Source of the DNA: Diplosphaera chodatii
Taxonomy: Eukaryota; Chlorophyta; Trebouxiophyceae; Prasiolales; Stichococcaceae
Length of the DNA stretch: 64,000 bases
Direction of reading: 5' to 3'
NCBI GenBank assembly: GCA_032358165.1
Contig: JAALGY010000030.1
Location: forward strand, 1,116,001 to 1,180,000
In this document: positions 13,051 to 23,762 of the stretch, in pieces
Layout of the letters: every line of letters starts with the position of its first letter
Numbering within the stretch: the stretch's first letter is position 1
Notes under the pieces: model-generated
Told to the model about the DNA's origin: nothing
Database searches by the model: none
The model's input: only the letters and a program-made list of their open reading frames with translations
Position numbers and translations under genes: made by a program

Positions 13051-13252
13051 CTTGAGCATCACAACCGTGTGACAACTAGCATGTAGTTGTGAGACCGTGT
13101 AGGCAGTTTGCTGCGGGTTTTTTGCTTGTGTAGAAGATTGTGTCTGGTGTTGTGCCAAACTTGTTAACATTGGGGTTGGCTGAAGGTTTGTATCCTAATG
13201 ACAGACGTGCATATGCATGCAACACTTGCAACGGAGGCTAATCTACTGACGA

Positions 13253-16200
13253 CTACAATGCCGGGTAGCGCTCCTGTTCTGCTGGAGGCACGTACTGCAC
13301 CCGACCTGCAGACACCACGACTGTTGTGCATAACTGGTCGGCTGACAGAAGAGAATCCTGTGCCATCTTATGTCCAGCTGGGTTTGACAGCACCATAACC
13401 AGATCCGCGACCATATTGGTCTGCACGGCATGAAGCCCTGAGACTTGCATACCTGAACTGCGGCCTTCCTCAGGACGCCCATACGCATAGCCCCCCTCGC
13501 CAGGCTGTTCGATGACTGCGCCCACCGGCAGCTGCGCACATGGCAAATGGACCATGCGTGGGCTGTGAAGTTGTGCACAATACGGAGGTGTTTATGAGAC
13601 GTCATGACAGTGAATGTGTGTGTCATCCGTGCTGCAGGATGCAGTGGCAGTGTGTCGTCTGTTGGCAGCATTACGCACCTGTGAGTACACCTCGTGCACT
13701 TTTGCGTTGGTGACTGCCTGGCGATCACGGTCCAGTGCATAGCACACGAACAGGGCCTCCACGATGTTGAGCAAGACCTGCACATCAGGTGTTAAGCTCA
13801 CTGGGCACAAGACTTGCATGGGCAGCAAGCAGTGGATGATGGGAAGAGAGGTGGCGCCAAGCACAGTGCCCGCTTACCGAGCTGCAGAAGCTCAGGACGA
13901 TGAACGCCATAACAAATGCCAGGACGCCCAGCAGGATTGCCTGCAAGCAGGGGAAGGAGCAAACTTGGAAAGGAGAGCAGGAGGCTGAGCTCGCGCATCT
14001 CTCAACACCGCCATGTGCTTGGCTGCGCGCAGTCTGCCACTAGTCCCCTTGGAACACCAGCAGCTCACTACAACTGCATGTCGGTTGGACGCACTCACGT
14101 CCTGCTTGCCGGCGTCATAGCGAGTCCAGGAGAAGCGCGTGACCACATACAGCAGCAGGCCCCAAGTTGCAGACACCGCCAGGCTGCCCATCTGCACACG
14201 CAGCATGACTCCAATCATACTTCAACAGTGATAAAACAACAGGCCTGCTGAAACGAACCGTGGTGCTGCCTTCCCTGTCACTTCAGGGTGCCGTTTGCCT
14301 GCTTGGGTGGTACATTTTTGCACCTGCAGCACCATGGGTGGGAACCACCACACGCCAACCGCCTTGAGGAAGTTGCGCATCAGCAGTTGCGTTACATTTC
14401 GGCCAGATTCCACGAGCGGCTCGCCTGCAACGTGTGACAGCCTCAGCCACCCCAGTCGTCACCGAAAAAGAAAATAAATTAAAAAGAAAATGATTTAAAT
14501 TATATGTTAAAATGATAAAAACGGATTAAATATTCGAAAAATCGTGTAATGATTAGGTGTGATGGCAGCGTCACTGACCTGTGATGGAAGCAAATATAGT
14601 TGCAAATTTGGTCAGGTACTCGATAATGGAGTAGATGCACCTGCAGCCAGTGGCCAGCATCAAGTGTCAACAATGCCAATTGCAAGTCATGCCCATGCAA
14701 ACTTCCCTTGCTGCGCATGAGGAGTTCGAACAGTCCCATGCCAACTCACTCCATGATGCAGGCCAGGAGCGACACCAGAATGTTGCCGCCATCTTGTGCA
14801 CTCTGCCGAGCCTGTTGCAGAGGAGGCACCTTGTCATGAGCTGGCAGGCGATGCATAAAAGTGTCTTTGAATGAAGGCCGGGGGCAGGCACTGTCCATGC
14901 GGATGTCGGATGCAAGACAAGATTAGCACCATAGCTGGGGTTCACCTGATCAGTCGCAGATCTTGCCAAGTCCACAAGCGTCAGGATGGCGCCCGCAAAG
15001 GCGATGGTCCCAAACTGAGGACCCAGGGCGTACTTGATGCTGCGTGTTGTGGTGCCCTGCAGTGTGTGCAAGGGTTTGGCTGACAGTGTGAATGCTTGTA
15101 CACCAGGGTCAGCAGGAGCGAAAGGTTGTAAAATTCTGAAAACTGTGAGAACTGTCACAGGCCGACTGACCAAGCGCCTGCACATGCAACTGCACACCTG
15201 GCGGGCACGAGAGTTCGGCGGGCTGAAGTACCACTGAGCGACCGTGCCTGATGTGACGAAGGTGCGCATCTGCAACAGCCAGGAGGCGGGTCATCCGGCG
15301 TCGTCCCAAGTTGGTCTAGCAGCCCATCAGCAGCACTGACATGCATCTGCTCATCACTGACCAGAAGCCGTGTCACCCAAGCACAGCAGGTGGTACCTGG
15401 GAGAACAGGAAGACCGTCCACAGCAGCGTGACGGCGGCCAGGCCCATGTAGGTGGACGCAAGGGGGGTGGGCTGCCAGGCGCAGCAGGGCACGGCCTGCC
15501 CATCGTGGTCCACACACTGGTGTCGGCCCTCACGCGCCGCTGCATGGTGATTGCAGGATTTATGATGTCAAGTCACACCACCATCACTGCACCCCTGTGA
15601 CTGTGTCACGTCACAGACACACTGTGCATGAAGGCTGGTACTGCAAAGGCACTCACGGTTGGGGACCAGGTAGCCGTGCTCATAGGCAAACATGGCAAAG
15701 GCGGCAAGCGCCAGCACGATGATCGCATTGACCAGCTGTTGCACGGCACCAACGCACGCTCACAGCCCAGCCTCCAACGTGCAGACTGTGACATCAGTGA
15801 TGGCATGGCACGATCTGCACCAAAACGCGTGCAGCTATTGAAACCGAACAACGACGGGGGCGCCCCACCTGGGCAGCCAGCACGAAGGCGATGATGCCCT
15901 GCAGGAGGACACGGTTGTGTCAGCACATCACGCGTGAGCGCTGCCCAAGTGCATGGTGCTTGATTGAACGCCTCAGTGCCGGGGACAGCGAACATACCGG
16001 GTTGTCAGTCAGCGCCTCCGCTGACAACCCCAGCAGCTTTGCGCACAGCGCAATCTCATTGCGCCTGCACGTCAGACATGCAAGTTTGGTCCTTCACTTC
16101 ACGATACGATGGCAGGAAAAAAGTGGCGCACGACACTGGAAAAGAGCAGCAGCAAACTCACCACAGGTAGAAGACGAACGCCGCAAGTGAGGCAAGGACA

Positions 16201-17249
16201 AGCCCCTGAAGCAGCAACATGTCGGATGTCAGCCTGTGCGATTAGTCCTGCCAAGTGAGGGAGCTCCTCTGCAGTTCCATCTCGTGGCTGGGTCATGGCA
16301 CATTGTATGCCCACCATGGCGCCGGCACCCCACTGCCCCGCTGCCAGCCCCGCTGTACCCATCGCCAGCGGCAGCGCAATCTGCGTGTCATACAGCGGGA
16401 GCAGGTTTAGATTGTGCAGGATGCGGCTGTATGCTGGCCCGCCAAGCAGCGCCATCTGCTGACAGTGGCAGGCACTTGTCAACATGCCTGCATGGCGATC
16501 GTGGCACGCGTCATGGCGCCAGGTGCATACTTGAACAGCTGCAAGTAAAGGGCCCCGACACCAAGACTGCACCAATAGCCTTCCATCAGCACTATGTCCA
16601 ACCGAAACCACACTCTGACAGACGCATGGCGCCAGCAGCTATGTCGCGCTTACCTGCCCACTGCCGATATGATCAGCCACGTGCCTACAACAATGAGCAG
16701 CCTTCAGTACTCGGTTTGGTGCATCGACCGACCGCACATTGTGTCACCACACCGGCTCGGACACATGCAGGATGCAAGAGGGACACCTCACACCTGCATG
16801 CTGCATGAAGTCGCTGATGTTGAAGCCCGTGCCTGGCTCGGCATGATGCTTTTGCAGCAAGTTGGAAGCATCCAGCGGGCAGTTGTGCGGATCGTCGAGA
16901 TATGTGCGGTCTATCTTGTGGTATTCAGGGTTGCGGTGGGTTATGCTCCATATGCCGCCAACGATTGTCAAGGCGAGAAAGATGCCATATGCGACTCCCC
17001 ACGGTCTGCGATAACGAGCATCATGGCTCATCTTTGGTACGCTGTCGCTCTCGTGACACAAGGGTTGTGCAACAACATGTGCTAGCATTGGCGTTTTGGG
17101 CAACCTGTGCAGATGGCAGCATGCAGCGCAGACTGCAAAAACTCCATTGAGCCTCACGTGTCTGTTTGCTTGCGTTCGTATACAAACGGCGAATCGCCTT
17201 GCCCCGTCTCTGCCTCCTCCACGAGCGGCTCCGTCTCATCGGGACGCAT
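13253..17249 (-). CDS. Choline transporter-like protein (CTL / SLC44 family)
   Basis: CTL proteins are polytopic plasma- or organelle-membrane proteins linked to choline and other organic solute transport. The first exon (17249 downward) encodes MRPDETEPLVEEAETGQGD and joins in phase 2 at about 17026 to THDARYRRPWGVAYGIFLAL, the start of the first membrane segment. Family blocks follow towards lower coordinates: YALGPQFGTIAFAGAILTLV (about 14970-15040), SLLACIMEW, IEYLTKFATIFASITG (about 14575-14625) and VESGRNVTQLLMRNFLKAVG with VWWFPPMVLQ (about 14310-14420). Then come a hydrophobic stretch with GLLLYVVTRFSWTRYDAG, and VQVLLNIVEALFVCYALDRD with VTNAKVHEVYSQLPVG. The C-tail ends QYVPPAEQERYPAL at 13253. 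Around ten hydrophobic segments are scattered over many exons. The start at 17249 was preferred over an ATG at 17031 because of the matching splice phase and acidic N-tail. Confidence 0.85.
14465..14555. other. AT-rich island inside a CTL intron
   Basis: About 90 bp made almost only of A and T (for example TTAAATTATATGTTAAAATG) sits in an intron of about 150 bp between the exons for TKFATIFASITG and EPLVESGRNVTQ. The rest of the window is GC-rich. No ORF, terminal repeat or target duplication was seen around it. Confidence 0.7.
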
Positions 17250-17705
17250 GGTTGTGTTGTAAAAGGCTGGGCCGTGAGACCTGTGTCAAGACGATGACAA
17301 CAAAGCCTACTTGCGACTCCTGCAAAGCACTATGCAACTGGTATCAAGGGCTCTGGTGTTGCACGGTTCATCAAGCACACTTATGCAGTGACAGACCACA
17401 GGCGCTCCCTGCTCCTCTGACTCCGCATCTGTGGGAGCTGCAAGAAGCTGCGAGGTGGAAGCAGTCGAGTGTCTCGGGACTCAAATGGTGCAGCTGGTAT
17501 ACATCAACTGTGTATATAGCTGACCTTGCTGCAGTGTGGATGTGCGGATGTTATGTCCTGACTGTCGCATCTTGCTCGCAAAGCAGTGATGAGTAGGTGC
17601 AGGTGCATGCCATACGTAAATAATAATGGCTACAGCAGTTCAGCTGTTCTGAGAGTCAAATCTAAGCTGGGTCAGGGATGGCCATGGTTTCAGTACGTGA
17701 TGACG
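17250..17705. other. Intergenic region between CTL and ENT genes
   Basis: Both flanking genes run on the minus strand, so this is the CTL promoter plus the ENT 3' end. An open frame on the plus strand through 17096-17596 has no recognisable domain and overlaps CTL exon 1, so it was not called. Confidence 0.45.
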
Positions 17706-20660
17706 CTACCCACGACGCATCAAAAGCTGTATCAGCCAAGCGGCAACGAGCGCGCATAAGCTCGCCACCTGGAATGTCAGTGCCATGGCGCCACCTGCCT
17801 TGGACGCCAGTGCGGGCGGTACAAGCTGCGGCGCTAAGATGAATGCACACGTGTTGATATAGCCCGAAGTAAACCTGCACGCCGCAAATGGTGACATCGG
17901 GGAAAACGTAAATCTGCAAGACTGACCCGTGGGGACATGTATCGCACAGACCATGCACAACTGAGGGTTGAACACATGCAGTTTCAACTCACCAAAAGAA
18001 GGCAACATATACAATAGCCATCTCGGCTGACGCCCAGGGGAGGCGGTTGCCGATGTACAGGAAGAATAGTGGGGTGGCTGCTAGTCGCAGCAAAGAGCAC
18101 AGCAGCAGCCCGCCCTCCGTCTGCGCCCACCTCGACTTGGGTGCCAACCTGCCAACGATGTCACAAATGACCCTCGCGGCAAAGAGTGCCTGCAGACCAC
18201 CACACTACAACACTTGCATTTGTGTCAGGGCAAGAACAATGGTGAAATTGCTATTTAGAAACCTCAGTGCAACAAGGGACTGCAGCGACCCAAGCCACCC
18301 ACCGAGGGCTGCATGACCCCAAAAACCATGGTCATCGGGACGAATGTGAAGAATGGGAACAGCAGCACTGAGGTGAAGCTGCTGAGCGCCAGCGAGACTG
18401 CCGCCGGCCAGATGCGCAGCATGCGCCAGCCGCTCGGCTGTGGCGTGCTGGGCTGCATGTCGTCGGTCAGGTCGCCCGACTGCAGCGGCTCCAGCGAGTT
18501 GCCTGCAGGCTATCGTCAGCCAGTTACAAAGGGCACAAACGACAGCAGATGCAGGAGCCTCTGTCTGGGCATGACGCCAGCATTGCGCCGGTGTCTTGCC
18601 GGCGAGGCGGCAAGGCTGGGAGTGCACATGCATTGTTATGGTTGCTGGTTCACTCTGACCTTGCCGCAGAGGGGCTGCCTGCTCGCTGTCATGCACCAAC
18701 ACAGCCTGCAACGGCCTAAGCGGTGCAGGTGCAGAGCGCTGCCGGTGCCCATGAACCAGCGACGTATGCTCTGCATACCTGCAACATACAAACACATCAC
18801 TCATCACCTGTGCGATGTTCGACCACAGCTCCTGGCCTTGGCTGAAGCTGCTCTGCTGCGACACAGGCCGTGAAGCGCCCCACACAATGTGCACAGAGCT
18901 AGCCGTTGAGAGTTGGGAGTGCTCACAATGTGGTGCCGAAACTGGTCTGCCGCCCCATGGTGTGGCGGCGCACGCTGCGCCCGCTGTTCAGGTCGCTGCT
19001 GGTGGTGCGCCGCTGCTCCAGGGCGTCCTGCTCTGCAGGGTCCTCTGGCTCCAGCCTAGTGTTTACACAGCAGGGTACTATCAGCCAGACTGCCGTACAT
19101 AGCCTGGTCAACATTTCATACATCTGATGCTGCACCGGCAGGAGCCCAGCCTTTCAAAGTGGAGAGCAGCTGCTTACATCCCGGCATCTGACACCGTAGC
19201 ACGTCAACTGCTGAGCAGCTGCGGACCTCCATAGTTGGGACAGTTGCGGCACCTGTCATAGTCGCCCAGGTCCCGCCAACTTCTGGACAGCAGGTACAGC
19301 CCGGCGGCCATGCCAACAATCTGGATGATGGCCACACACTCGAAAAGCGCAATGCGCTGCCAAGATGCAGGCCGCGGTCCAATGCGCAGGATCGTATTCA
19401 GCAGCAGGACGACAGGACCACTGCCCACGAACCCTGAACAGGAGCAATGTTGGGCATCTATAAGGTACCACAGATGAGCACCGACATTCACGCCATCAAC
19501 TTTTGGCAGTGTTGACTATGACCGTGTCAGCATTTGAGCATTGACACCCAATGATGGCTCATCCCAGACCAACCCACCTGTGGTCAGCGCCACAGACTCA
19601 CGAGCGCTGAAGCGGGACACCAGCTGGTAACTGTTGCACATGGCAGTCGTCAGTATCATCAAGATGTCCAAGAGCGCTGTCATGTGTTGAGCGTCATTTG
19701 TCTGACACAATACAAACTGCCTTGCACATTAGGTCACGGTGCTTCTGCCACCATGCTGCATCAATGTGACAATTCGAAGTGAAGCAATCAGCACCTCGAG
19801 CCAAAAGCCACTCCGCAGAAAATGCCCAGCAGCCCAACCGCCAGCAGCAGCACGGTAGCTTGCTGTGCATGGAATGGCAGGGTCGCTGCCACCAGTGTTG
19901 CGCCTCCCAGACCTGGAAGCGCATCACATGCCAACAACTGAGGACCAGCAGCGGCACTGCAACATAATGCCAACCTTTTCTACGGGTTAGATGTGCACCG
20001 CCGAGGCGGGCTTACCAAGAGCCAGCTTATCTATGGCTAACCCATAGCTGCCAAGGCTCCGCGGCCGCTGCTTGCCTGGCCGGCCACGTGGACATGTCAG
20101 GGCAGTGGCCACATATGCAAGCCCGAATGGTGCAGGAACTAGCCTGGGAATGGGCCTGAACCTCCAACGAACTCCAACGTTTACAGCACGAGATGGAGCA
20201 GGCATTACCTACAACGAAGCGGAAGGCTGTGGCAGTGGCAACCCCGAATGCGCGGTCGAATGCCTCGTCGGTGAGCGTCTGGAGCATCATGACGGGCACA
20301 GACGGCACGAAGTACGCCACCTGCATTCATCCTCTCCCGGCTTAGCCGCCTCCCCGCTTTTTTTGCAACTGCCATGCACTCAGAACCATGATATCACAGC
20401 TGCTTACGTTTAGCCAGAGAAGGATCTCAGGGCCGTATAGCGAGGTGTAGTATGTTAACTCGGACGACACGGCGGTCCATCCGATGGTGTATGCGACCTA
20501 TGTTTGCAGGGGAGGTTACACCCGGTGAGTCCAAAATGTGGCTGCCGGCGAGCTCTCCATGATCTCATGGTCAAAGCAGATCAAGCCAAGGGCCTCAAGT
20601 TGCACTCACTGCGATGCAGAAGAAGCAGGCGCTGGGCGCCCATGGCTTGCTCGTCAGCAT
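17706..20660 (-). CDS. Equilibrative nucleoside transporter-like protein (ENT / SLC29 family)
   Basis: Family role: facilitated or proton-coupled movement of nucleosides and bases across plasma or vacuolar membrane. The start at 20660 encodes MLTSKPWAPSACFFCIA, spliced in phase 0 to VAYTIGWTAVSSELTYYTSL and YGPEILLWLN. The next exon has YFVPSVPVMMLQTLTDEAFD, then RAFGVATATAFRF, matching the ENT N-terminal block. Further hydrophobic exons follow: GGATLVAATLPFHAQQATVL, LLDILMILTTAMCNSYQLVS and GSGPVVLLLNTILRIG. After a hydrophilic loop with LEPEDPAEQDALEQRRTTSS comes the second half: MLRIWPAAVSLALSSFTSVL, LFPFFTFVPMTMVFG, GNRLPWASAEMAIVYVAFFW, SYINTCAFILAPQLVPPALA and a final helix ending LIQLLMRRG at 17706. 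The loop between halves and the two-half layout fit ENT. Substrate cannot be read from sequence. Confidence 0.78.
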
Positions 20661-21387
20661 GACTGCTCAGACGCACTCCGTCAGTCAGAGTGCGGGGGGA
20701 GCAGTGCATCTGCATTCAAGTGACTTTGTCATGGTCAGCATGCCGTGTCTGCATTGTCCATTACTGTATATGCAGCACGACGTATTGTGCTTACCTAAGC
20801 AGAGCCATCAGCGCTTCCAAGCGGCGCCATCGCTACGGCGCCGCATATTGCAGCAGCCTGAGATTTGCTGTCCAAGTGCACAGGTTCAGGTAGCGCAAGC
20901 AGGCAGCAGAGCAGCAGTGATACAAAAGAAGCTCAGAAATCAATCGTTATGTCGTGCACAACCTCGTTATCTGATCGTCAACCACGCGGTGCACAGGCAA
21001 CGTCCTGACCAACTCGTTGCATGTCGCACTTTGAAGTCAGTGCACGCAAGACAAGCTCAGCTACGATGCAAGGCGGCGTTTGCTCATGCTACGATGTGCA
21101 CAGGCAATGCAATCAACGATCTCAGGAGCAAATTCAGGGGGCACCAACGTGATGTGCTCAATTCCCGCCAGCGATTCCCGCGAAGCGATCAGCGTCTTTG
21201 CTGCACAGTCGCACACAGCTGTGATCATGATACACCTGCTGGCATACAGCTTTGCAGCGCCACGCCGTACTGGTGGGAAGGCGTCTGCGTACCTCTAGAC
21301 GCGTCTCTGAGCGTACGCGACTTATCAGTTTGCTACACATCAGCAGCAGCAGCGGCACCGCAGGACTGAGTGAGGCGCATCAGCACC
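20661..21387. other. Divergent intergenic region
   Basis: Lies between the starts of the ENT gene (minus) and the HExxH plastid protein gene (plus). A long open frame on the plus strand (20614-21369) is Ser/Gln/His-rich, has no domain and overlaps the first ENT exon, so it is taken as chance. Nothing else recognised. Confidence 0.45.
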
Positions 21388-23627
21388 ATGACCTCTGGTC
21401 ATGCTGTGCGTCACAACCTCGCACAGCAAAGCTTGCCGTTGCTGACCCTGGGAACACGGGTGGTGCACGCCACATCATGCAACAGCTTCACGGCACGGCG
21501 TCCGATGCGGCGGCAGTTGCAGCACAGCCGCCGGTACGCAGCGCATTGTACAGCCACAAGCGAGGGCGGACAGGCGCAGGGGTCTGTCAAGCGGGCCGCA
21601 GACGCCGGCGAGCTGTTCTCCGAGCTTGCGGACGCATGCACTGAGCTGAAGCGTGCGCCACCCAGCATGGTGCGCTGGCGCATGCGCCGAGCTCGGGACA
21701 CCGCGGTGACTCACAAACAATCAAGTAGGCTTGTGTGTTGCTGTTGAGCAAGATCACCTCCAGACGACATCCCTCTTCATCTGGGCCGTGCAGAAGTATG
21801 ATGCGTCAGGCGATGTGCTGGCGGCCATGAAGGCGCTCAAGGAAGCGGGTGCTGTGTCAAAGTGGGGCAAGCTGATCGAAGACGGTCTCGTCCGCCGAAA
21901 TGTGTTCTTGGGCGACTTGAAGCAGGCATGTCGTGCATCACACACATGCTGATGACATGACGTCCATACCATGTCCGCCAGAGCATCATACCAGGCATGG
22001 CGTCCGGAATGCAGGTCGGCATCAAGAACCCCGCGGGTGTGGCTATACCATCAGTACGCAATGATGCCGCCTTTTTGTACACGCTGGTGGGCGTAACATC
22101 AGGTTGGTAAGCTTGTGGCGCTGATTGATAGCCTCGTGACATGGTCTTGCAAGCTGGTCCCTGCTCATATCAGCATCTTCTAGGCTGATGGTATGCAATC
22201 CCTATTGCAGTTCTGGCGGTGCTGGGCGGCCAGCTGCCTGGTGATTGGGTAAGACACTCTGTTGGCTTCCCATGCAAAACTGTGTAATGCGTTGGCTGTA
22301 TGGATAGTGGCCCGCAGCTTGCAACACCCAAATCAGACAGCAAATCTCAGCACCTATGCTTACACCATGCACCACCGATCGTTGAGCTTGCTGTTGCGCA
22401 GGGCTTCTTTGTGCCGTACCTCACAGGCAGGCACCTCAGCAAGGACACATCAACACCAAACTTGCTTGCAAGCTGGGCAACATCTAGTGTGGAGGCCCAA
22501 GTCTGTGCTCATTGTGCCACGGTCGTCTTGCAGGCGGCATTGTGCTGGTGGTGCTCGCGGTCGGGTCCACCGCGCCAGGGCTGCTGCAGTTTGCGACAGA
22601 CAAGTTCCAGACGGTTTTCCCCGACTACCGGGAGCGCGTGCTGAAGCATGAGGCCGGCCACTTCCTGGTGCGCAGTGGGACCTGGTCCTGCCGCATGGTG
22701 CATTTCAGTAAGGTGTGCCCTGCATGGTTGCCGCCCACTGACGAAAATGTCGACTTGCTTTCCATGCTGCAACCAGGTCTCATATCTTTTGGGTGTGCCG
22801 GTCACCGGCTATGCGCTGGAGATTGGCAAGGAGCACGTCAGCTTCGCAGAGGTGGGCCATGGACTGAGCATCCTCTGGGCTGTCTGCCCGTGCGACAGCT
22901 CTGGATGGAGGGTGATACGTGGCTTTCCCACCAGCCTGCAGCTTGTGCAACACCATGTGTGCTGACCAAGAACAGCTCGTGCTGCAGGCCAGCCTGCAGC
23001 AGCGGCTCATTGAGCGTAAACTTACTGATGCCGAGATTGATCAGCTGTCGGTGGGTAGATCACCCTGTGCATCCTTCGACCCTGCCCAATGCACTCAGCA
23101 GTAACACCAACACCTATGCATGCATGGTGTGCTGTTCTGTTCTGCAGGTGATGAGCATGAGTGGCGTGGCAGCAGAGGCGCAGACATACGAGGAGGTACC
23201 ATGGGCTATGCACTTACCGCGTCACGCATTATGATCCTGTCTGTATCAACGCAAACATGTACTCAGAACGAGGAGCCCAAAAATAGCGGGCACTGTTGCA
23301 GGTCATTGGGCAGACGCAAGACCTGTTCGATCTGCAACGCATCCTGAAGCGCAGCGAGAAGAAGCTGGGCGACCAGGCACAGCAGAACATGACCAGGTGG
23401 AACCCTGACACTGCTGGAAACACACTCCGCTCCCAGAGCAAGCAGCTCAAGTTGGCCACATCCCAACAGCTATGTAGCTCAAATGGTGACACTTGCTCTG
23501 CAGATGGGCAGTTTTCCAGGCAGCATCGGCATTGCGCAGACATCCGGCGGAGTACGAAGCACTCATGGCTGCAATGCAACGGGGCTCCTCAGTTGCTGAT
23601 TGCGTGCAGGCCATCGAGGCTGCATGA
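21388..23627 (+). CDS. Plastid membrane HExxH metalloprotease-like protein (VIR3/At5g27290-type)
   Basis: The family is plant and algal, plastid-located, and has a zinc-protease-like HExxH site related to FtsH peptidases but no AAA ATPase domain. From MTSGHAVRHNLAQQSLPLL the first exon is a transit peptide (RRQLQHSRRYAAHCTATSEG). Exon 2 encodes TSLFIWAVQKYDASGDVLAA and KLIEDGLVRRNVFLGDLKQ. Then come VGIKNPAGVAIPSVRNDAAF, a helix with LGGQLPGDW, GFFVPYLTG and the helix GGIVLVVLAVGSTAPGLLQF. FPDYRERVLKHEAGHFLV (about 22615-22670) carries the HEAGH motif. SYLLGVPVTGYALEIGKEHV, LIERKLTDAEIDQLS, VMSMSGVAAEAQTYEEV and IGQTQDLFDLQRILKRSEKK follow. The last exon ends SVADCVQAIEAA with TGA at 23625-23627. 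Complete, about ten exons. Protease activity is inferred, not shown. Confidence 0.82.
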
Positions 23628-23762
23628 TTAGGGCCACTGAGATCATGACATGGCATTAGAACCTCTCAGCAAACACACTTCTGAAGGTAGCAACTTGCTT
23701 TCTGATCAGGGCATATACTGCAGTCCCAACTCTGAAGCAATTCACAGGCACTGTGCACACAT

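Noticed and set aside
17096..17596. 166-codon plus-strand frame
   Set aside because: Overlaps CTL exon 1 on the opposite strand, which has splice-phase and family support.
20614..21369. 251-codon open frame on the plus strand
   Set aside because: No domain, low-complexity composition, overlaps the first ENT exon on the other strand; looks like a chance frame in GC-rich DNA.
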